DNA of 64,000 nucleotides, taken from the NCBI GenBank assembly GCA_030248195.1, contig JASAND010003983.1, positions 1 to 64,000 of the forward strand, read 5' to 3'. Positions 51,301 to 60,300 of the stretch are shown here, one piece after another. How positions within the stretch are numbered: position 1 is the stretch's first letter; every line of letters begins with the position of its first letter. The notes under the pieces are model-generated. The model saw only the letters and a list, made by a program, of their open reading frames with translations, was not told the DNA's origin and searched no databases. The position numbers were made by a program, and so were the translations under genes. The DNA is from Trissonchulus latispiculum (lineage: Eukaryota > Nematoda > Enoplea > Enoplida > Ironidae).

Positions 51301-54300
51301 ATTGCTTATTTTCGGCAGTTTTAGCACCCTATCGTGTAGAAAACGTGTTTTTCCTGTATTTAGAGCCAAACTAGAGCCATTTTACAAAGGAAGGAATCCC
51401 CGGAAAGCTGGTCACTCTGTTGCAAAGCCTTTACGATGGAAGATGCAGCCGCGTCCGATCAGCACAAAAGCTGTCTCCACCGTTCAAAGTACGTGCGTCT
51501 AGGCTGCGTATTTTCGCCATTGCTATTTATTCTGGTTGTGGACAGGGTCATGTCTAAAATACAAAGAACTGGTGTTTAAGTGGAAAATGACCTAAATGTC
51601 TCTTATCTGGCACACGTCGACGACCTCATATTGCTTGCGGATACAGCAGAGGAAGCTCAGCTATACCTGGACGGTCTGGCAGGAGCCTCTGAAGGCTGAG
51701 ACAGAAGATTAATCCCTCTAAGACCAAAGTGTTTGGCGCCGACAACATTCACTTGAGCGGGAACCACATTGAGCAGGTACAGAGCTTTTTATATTTGGGC
51801 TCCAAAATCAGCAGTAACACTGTCTCCTCCCAAGAAGATGTCGATAGCCTAATCACTAAAGCTACCTCGGCGCTTGCACGACTCCGGCCGCGACTACGGA
51901 ACAGACCGATCAGCCTCGCCGTCAAGTTAAGAGTCTACAATAGTGCCTTTCTCGCTGTTCTGCTCTATGCCAGCGAGACAACGCGACTTCTGGAGAAGGA
52001 TCAGCGGCGGCTCGAGGTGTTCCAGATGTCGTGTTTGCGTCAAATTCTGGGCATTTCGAGACTACACAGACACACAAACGACAACATCTGCAGAAAGTAC
52101 CTCAACCAGCATACTATTTTATCGCTGATAACGGGTAGACGTTCGCTGGTTCGGCCATGTATGCCGAATGCGTATGGATCGTCTGCCTAGATCAACTCTT
52201 CTTACCCCGAGGCCGCCCGCTTGGCGGTGCTGCCGAGCTGCTCCGAAAAAGACGTGGATTAACTTGGCAGAAAATGATGTAATCCACCTGAAAGCAACTT
52301 ACCGTGGCGCTATTGGGCAACAGACTGGCAAACGATTTACCAACAACTAGCGGAGGATCGGATTTAATGGAGAAACATCGTGGCAGACGGGATGGCAAGC
52401 CATAACCGCGCATGCGGTTGGAGGCATTAAGTGCAAGATAAGTTGCAATCGTCCGAAATTGTGCACATAAGTGCGATAGAGCATTTGAAATCGTGCCGTA
52501 TAAGTTTCCTTCATTGACAGTATAATTTGCATCTGGTTGCGCTGCAGTACGGTGCTGCTGAAGTACTGACGGCCTATAACTATCTACAGATAAGTTGCGA
52601 TCATCCGAAATTTTGTATATATATAAGTGCGGCAGAGCATTAGATGCATCGTGTCGTATATTTAAGTTTCCTTCATTGACACTATACAGTCAAGCGGGAA
52701 AAACCCACTTTTCAAATTGTCTGGCCAGAACATTTTAGTGGTTTGACATATCGAAATGCTGATTATACAGGCAGCTAGCGTACCACCAGCGTATATTACA
52801 TAACTGCTTACTTCCGAGACTGTGGGTGCTAGGGTGAAATCTCATCAACGCAACGCAAGCAACACAACAAGGAAATGCGAATTTTCAAAAATTCACAATA
52901 TATATATACGTCTGTAAAAGTATACGTATATGAAGATATAACTAACGCATTGGTCTCCACTGGACATGTGGTACACAATAGCTTCGCCTTTTCAACACAC
53001 AAATTTCCATGGAAAATGTACGATCGGTTAAATTTAATGATGTCGTTTCGTTTTAAATCCCTCTGGGACCAAGTTGTGACAGTCCGAACCTAAAACACAT
53101 AAACTAAACAGGCATATTATACAATGATAGAATTGCTCTGTTCGAGCACGGAAATTGCAATATGGGTGACACTATGGTAAAAAGGAAAAAGGTAGGTTCT
53201 AAAACGTTAATATGGAGGAGCAGGATGTAAATGAGCGCAGTTTTATGGCCTAGCTTATTGAACAACCGATATTCGCAAACTGCCCAGAGATGCTGGCGGC
53301 AGTTCTTCAGAAACAGTTAACAATTTGTCATCATATACAAGTAATGAAAATGCTCCTCCGGAGCATGAAAAAGTAATATGGGTGGTGGTGAGGTTCTAAA
53401 ATCAAGAGAGGACTAGTCTTAAAAATGCTTAACATGGGAGCTAGGTTCAAAAAAGAAGAGGACCAGGTTGTGGGCGAATTAATTTGGGCACAGGTTCGCC
53501 GAGCAACCCATATTCGCGGACTGAAAAAGTTATGTAAACATTACATATTTACCAGTGTTCAGATTTAGTTACGGTGCGTAAATAATATATATATACGTAT
53601 ATATATACAACTCTGATAACGATAAGTGTTAATGGAAGCAAGTCTATATTTCAACAATAATTTCAGGACTCTCTCCAACGATCTTCTATTTCCATTGAAC
53701 CGCTACCTTTACAATCATAGCCTTGGTTTTTGCTCGTTGCTTGCCGTAGTCCAGCACAACCAAATTACTATATCGTTTACATAATATACCTATAACGTAT
53801 ACGTACATACGTAAACGTATAATGTAACTTTCTATGCAAGCAACTTGATTTAACTGCTTGAATTGTTATTATTGATTGACATTAATCGCTTAGTATATGA
53901 CAATCGCCATGGCGAAGCGTGAAAGCCCGCGAATATGGGTTTCTCGGCGAAGCTGTGCCCATATTAATTCGCCCACAACCTAGTCCCCTTCTTTTTTTAA
54001 ACCTAGCCCCCATATTAAGCATTTCTAAGACTAGTCCTGGCTTACTTCTACAGGGGGGGGGGGTGGGCCCCCCCCCATTCGAGGAACCCCCCCCCATAAA
54101 TTCCGACCTCCCCCCCATAACCCCAAAAATTGCCATTTTTTACCATTTTTAGCCAAAATTTTCAAAAATTTTTCCGGCTTCGCCAGATTTTTCTCTAAAT
54201 TTCCACTATTTTAGCTTAAAAACACCCAAAATTAGTTATTTTTTAGCGATTTTTAGCATTTTTTACGCAGAAAACCTAAAAATTTGTCAAAAAATATGCC

Positions 54301-57300
54301 CCCACATCGATGGGGGGGCTTCGTCGAGCCCCCGCCCATAAATTTTGGCCTAGAAGTAAGCCAGTAGTCCTCTCTTGATTTTAGAACTTCACCACCACCC
54401 ATATTACTTTTTCATGCTCCGGAGGAGCATTATCATAGGGGTCGCGGCAGCGACCCCTATAATGTGTGAAAAGTGGCTGGAGACAGTGTAAAATAAGCTG
54501 CGCAAAATCCTGCGCAGATCATGCGCAGATTTCATGCGCAAATTGTAGAGCACATCGAGTTTAGTATGTCTGTGAAGTTTCAGCCCCGTATCACTTACCG
54601 TTAAAAAGTTGCGCCCCGGACCGATTATGGCGGCGATGTTTTTTTCCGGTTTCTCCTATTTGATGGTTGTATTGTACATAATGTTCGCCGCTTTCACGTG
54701 ATCTGCAGCGGTGGGCCAACCTAAAGGGCTATAGGGTCTAGTAGTGCCCTCTAAAGAATTTAAGAATCACAACTTTTTTGCGCCGCAGCTGCGCCACAGC
54801 GCCGCAGTGGCACAGCAAAGTCGGCTCATAGCGAAAAGTGACCATTTTTGTGGTCGTCGCTCAGGTCGAACGTTACGAGCTGGAGCTGATTTCTTTTTAT
54901 ATTCAGAAATTACATATATTGAACTAACTAACGGTCCAGGTTGCGTTTCTCTATCACTTCCCTAGCGACCACAGTGGCCCGTCAAAGATGGCGAAAATTC
55001 GAAAAATGAAAAATCGAAATTTTTTGCCATCTATTTAACTTTGAAAGCTCAAATCTTCCATACAATGGTTTTCTGGCATGGAGAATCGATTCCCGCAGCC
55101 AGTTTTACCATCAGACCCACCCATCTTGCTGGGCTGGTTCCACTTTGCCGTCGGGAGGGTCAAGTCGGAAACCGCTTCCTGGAGGTCCATAGTAAGCTCT
55201 ACCTGGTCTCTCAAAACTTTGCCTATAGGGGTTTTCTGGTGTGCCCAGCGCATTCCCGGTATCCGTTTTGCCGTCCGCCCTGTCTATGTTGCTCGGCTGG
55301 TTCTACTTTGCCGTCGGGAGGGTCAAGTCGGAAACCGCTTCCTGGAGGTCCATAGTAGGCTCTACCTGGCCTCTCAAAATAGGGGTTTTCTGGTGTGCCC
55401 AGGTCATTCCCGGTATTCGTTTTGCCGTCCGACGTACCTATTTTGCTGGGCTGGTTCTACTTTGCCGTTTGAAGGGTCAGTCGGGTGGGAGGGTCAAATG
55501 GTCGAAAATAAAGTTTCTCTAAAGTGGTCAAATTTGGTATTAAATGAAAGCCCTAAGTGAGCTGAGCAACTTTTGTCATAGAACTGCGTACCCAAAGTGG
55601 CTGTAGAGTGCTGTGGTGGGGTGGGGTGGGGACTTAGGCGATTTTGGGTCAAAAATAAAATTTTTCAAAAGTGGTAAAATTTGGTATTAAATGAAAGCCC
55701 TAAGTGAGCTGAGCAACTTTTGTCATAGAACTGCGTACCCAAAGTGGCTGTAGAGTGCTGTGGTGGGGTGGGGTGGGGACTTAGGCGATTTTGGGTCAAA
55801 AATAAAATTTTTCAAAAGTGGTAAAATTTGGTATCAAATGAAAGCCCTAAGTGAGCTGAGCAACTTTTGTCATAGAACTGTGTACCCAAAGTGGCTATAG
55901 AGTGCTGTGGTGGGGACTTAGGCGATTTTGGGTCAAAAGTAAAATTTTTCAAAAGTAATCAATTTTGGTATCAAATGAAAGCCCTAAGTGAGCTGAGCAA
56001 CTTTTGCGGTGTCGGATTTATGCCTTTCTCAACCGGAATTTAAAGGATAGACATAGGCCCAACACACATATTATCCCCTTTTGTGCGGAGCATTTTTGTT
56101 ACTTGTCATTATATACTTGTCCTTCTGTCATTTTAAAGGTTCCCTTTCCAGCAGTGTGCACTGATACAAGGAGCTTGAAAAATGCCTTAGGCATTTGTAT
56201 GCAAAATTTCAGCCTTCCAGCTATCTCCAGCAGATTGAACCAGGAACTGGTTCAACTTTCGACCAGTTGAACTAGATCTGGCCAGCCATGGGTCGCCTCA
56301 AAAGTTGATCGCCTCGCCAAGAGATTTCATTTGATACCAAACATGCCCACTTTTGAAGACTTTGGCACAATGACTTTTGAAAAATAATGCACTAGTTATA
56401 TATGTAATCTGGCACAATGCTCTTACACTTCTTATTTCTATACCACAACAGTCTGCAATAATTTTACTGGCTTAATTTTATTAATACAGTCCACATTAAT
56501 CTTTGTTTTGTTTCGTGGTTCTTTAATTTGGTTTTCGACCCACACCGGACCCATCGTGGGTCACCCACCCACAGGTCGGTGAGCCAATTTTTGTGGGTGG
56601 CATAATGACAAACGTTGACCGCCTCGCCAAGAGTTTTCATTTGATACCAAACAGGACCACTTTTGAAGACTTTCATTTTTGACCCACTCCCACACCGGAC
56701 CCACTGTGGGTGGGGCACCCACCCACAGGTCAGCGGGGCCATTTTTTGTGGGTGGTATAATGACAAAAATTGATCGTCTCGCCAAGGGCTTTCATTTGAT
56801 ACCAAACCTGACCACTTCTGAAGACTTTAATTTTTGACCCACACCGGTAGGTGCTGGCACCCACCCACAGGTCGGTGGGGCCACTTTTTGTGGGTGGCAT
56901 AATGAGAAAAGTTGATTGTCTCGCCAAGGGCTTTCATTTGATACCAAACGACCACTTTTGAAGACTTTCATTTTTGACCCACACCGGACCCACTGTGGAT
57001 TGTGCACGCACCCACAGGTCGGTGGGGCCACTTTTTGTGATTGGCATAATGACAAAAGTTGATCGCCTCGCCAAGGGCTCGCCCGGACCTCTAATTAGCT
57101 GGCGCCAGGCCAACATGGTCTCCAGAGGGCCGTGCAGACCTTTACACCTTTACGCCTTTACACCAGTAGCGGCGCCAGGATTTCTTGAAGGGGGGGCCGA
57201 CCCAACAATCCGGCGACCTTTTTTGGGAAATCCAAAAATTTTGCCAAATTTTACCTTCATTTTCCAAGACATTTCTCAAATTCAAAAATTTGCCGATTTT

Positions 57301-60300
57301 TAACAAAAATTTGCCGATTTTTTAAAAAACTTCTAAAAACACCCAAACTATGCATATAAACAGCTGAAAAAGTTCAAGGGGGGCCGACACCCCAAAGAGA
57401 GGGGCCCAAATCGCAAAGGGGGCCCGGGGCCCCCGGCCCCCCTGGCGCCGCAACTGCTTTACACCCATAATATGTAGGGGCACTGTCGCGCCCCTACATA
57501 ATAAATCAACAAACAACCACGTATAGTTGTCCTCGTAATACGGCTTACATATAGGTAAACAAGACATACGTAAACATAACGCCAAAACAGTTTTTCACTT
57601 TATATAACTAATACAACAACAACATAGATCTGCGTTGTTTATTTAAAATATATTTACGTTAAATGTAGGTTAAATATCTTTGCTGTGCTTGGCTGAGCAG
57701 GTGTAGAAATGGTTGTTGCGAAATGACCGAGGTTAAAATCTTGGTGGCTCTTTGCTGCGCGGGGGTATATATACAAGAATAAAACTGCTCCGATGGAGCA
57801 TGAAAAATGCAATATGGATGACACTGGGTTTTAAGCGGACAGAGGACTAGGTTTTAAAACGTTAATATGGGAGGGGCGGGTTGTAAATTCAAGGAGGACT
57901 AGGTTAAAAGCGCACTAATATGGACCAGCTTCGCAGTACAACCTTTATTCGCGAAAACTGCCCAGAGTTTCTACCGGCTACTGCTTGCTGTTGCTATCGG
58001 TAGTTCTTCAGAAAATTGTACGATTTGTCAGCATGACCCTGCAAGTATATGTATAGTCAAGCGGGAAAAAAACCCACTTTTCAGATTTTTGGCCAGAACT
58101 TTTTAATGGTTTGACATATCGAAATGCTGATTATACAGGTAGCTAGGCCTAGTCGTAAGCTTTCTTATGAGCTATAGAACACCTCTGTAGGGTGTGCCGT
58201 TAGCGAGAAAAATTGTCCCAAACTGGCGGGAAAAAAACCAATGCGGGAAAAAAACCCATATGCGGGAAAAAAACCCACCCCAAAAAATTTTTGGCAAGCT
58301 GCCAGGAGCATTTCTAACCATTCCAAATGAAAGAGCGGGTTGTTTTTAGTACAACTGCATCAAAATATATTAGTTTTTGTATAAAAATTGAGGTCATATG
58401 GTCATTTGAAAATGTTGTATCTTTAACACATAAACATAGGCAAATTTTGGAAATTTTTTAAAATTGTTTATTTTCGGCAGTTTAAGCATCCTATCGTGTA
58501 GAAAACGTGTTTTTCTTGTATTTAGAGCCAAACTAGACCCATTTTAAGGCAAAAATAAGCAGTTTTGGTCAAAATTGAAATTTTGGCTTGAAATGGCACC
58601 GTGTCCGATTTAGACCCCCTGGACCACCCATAACAGTACGAACCCAGGTAAAACCTATACCAATTTAATCTATAGGCTCTATTAAACAAATGTACGTATT
58701 GGTTTGACCTTTCCGGTCAATGGTTAGAAAAAAATTTAATTTTGAAAAGTGGGTTTTTTCCCGCCGTGGGTTTTTTCCCGCCAACTCCAGGTCACCCCCA
58801 GGTCGCACCGGAGGGGTCAGAGCAGTGTGACATATATCATCATGAAGCGCAACAGATGCCCTACAGGTACATATAATCCGCTTTGGTCTAAGTCTTTCCA
58901 GTAGTTCAGGGTGGCCCGACAAAGTTTGCCAAATTTCGGCACTTGGTCGGACCAAAAATTTCGAAAATTTCAAAGTCCCAAAAAATTTGCTGGGAAGCAG
59001 TGGGAGCGACAATAATATACCCTCCAGGGTTATTTTGGATGCTCTTCAAGATAGGCTAATAAAATCATAGATAGCTCATACCGGTAAGCCCACACTGGGG
59101 TGGGTTTTTTCCCGCATTGGCGAGTGGGTTTTTTTCCCGCGTGACTATATATAGTCGTGCACCTTATTATACAACTTAATAGTACACGTACATAATGTCA
59201 ACTGCCTTTCGCATCAACTTAATACAAGATTCTTTGCTGACAGTGCAGAAAAAACACCTTCAAAATTTCGGACGATTGCAACTTATCTGTTGCTATATAG
59301 TTAGGCAGTGCTGTACCTCTGCAGCACTGCACTGCAGCGCAACCACATAGTAACATCGTAATAAGTATACGAAACGTATCTAATAATACATAGTTTGTCA
59401 TGTCCTAAACTGTCTGTATGCCGAATTTCAAATACTAGTGACGAATGAATAACTTGTTATCGACGGTGCTGTGTTTGGGGCAGCACATACAGCACAGTGG
59501 AAACTAGAGAGTGCACCAACTAACATAGCTACAGTTCCCCCTTACACGGATATAATTTTCGCCAAGTTTCATATGTTTAGCCGTTTACAGTAAGTCTACA
59601 GACAGCGTGCTATGGTTGCTGCATAATAGTGCAACACGATAGCAGCACCGCACCGCGCTGCGACTATGCTCATCGCTTTCAGCGACCCCGATAACCCTTA
59701 TATGCGTCCCACTAAATGGCTCAAAACAGCATATTTGGGCCTATTTTTGACCATCTTCTGTGGAGTTGGGACTTTTTCCGAAAATGGCTATTTCGCCGGA
59801 CCAACTTTGGGCCGGCCGCCTGAACGATCCCGCACAGATATCGAAAATCGCCCTTGTTATGACACGCTACCCATTCCAAAGTTTCTTATGCAACAAGCCG
59901 CGTCTCTCTAGCTTGTTCCCTGAGCCCTGTAGCCGTGACACAAAATTGGCCTTTTTTGGCCATCTTAGCGGTCAGGCCACCTTTGGCCGGCCGCACAGGT
60001 GGACGGCCGGGCCGGGCAGCGGAAAATTGTGCAAAAGGTACGTTAACGCAAATACTACTCTCAGAAAAACCAAACTTCACCCGTTGAAAATGCCCACATC
60101 GTTCAGTTTGTGAGTTAGACTAAAACGGCTTCCCCAAGCATGACTTACACGGAAAAAACAAACGGGCCTCACTTGTCCGGAAGCAAAAATTATATAATTA
60201 AGTTAAAAATTTTTACCAAAACTTTTTTGCTACTTGTAGTACTCGTCGTGCTGATTCCAACGATACCAAATTTGTCTAGTTTCGTTGAGTATTTAGCTGG

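Noticed and set aside
55078..55560. 160-codon plus-strand frame
   Set aside because: It follows a 165-bp (divisible by 3) tandem repeat; the frame stays open because the unit repeats.
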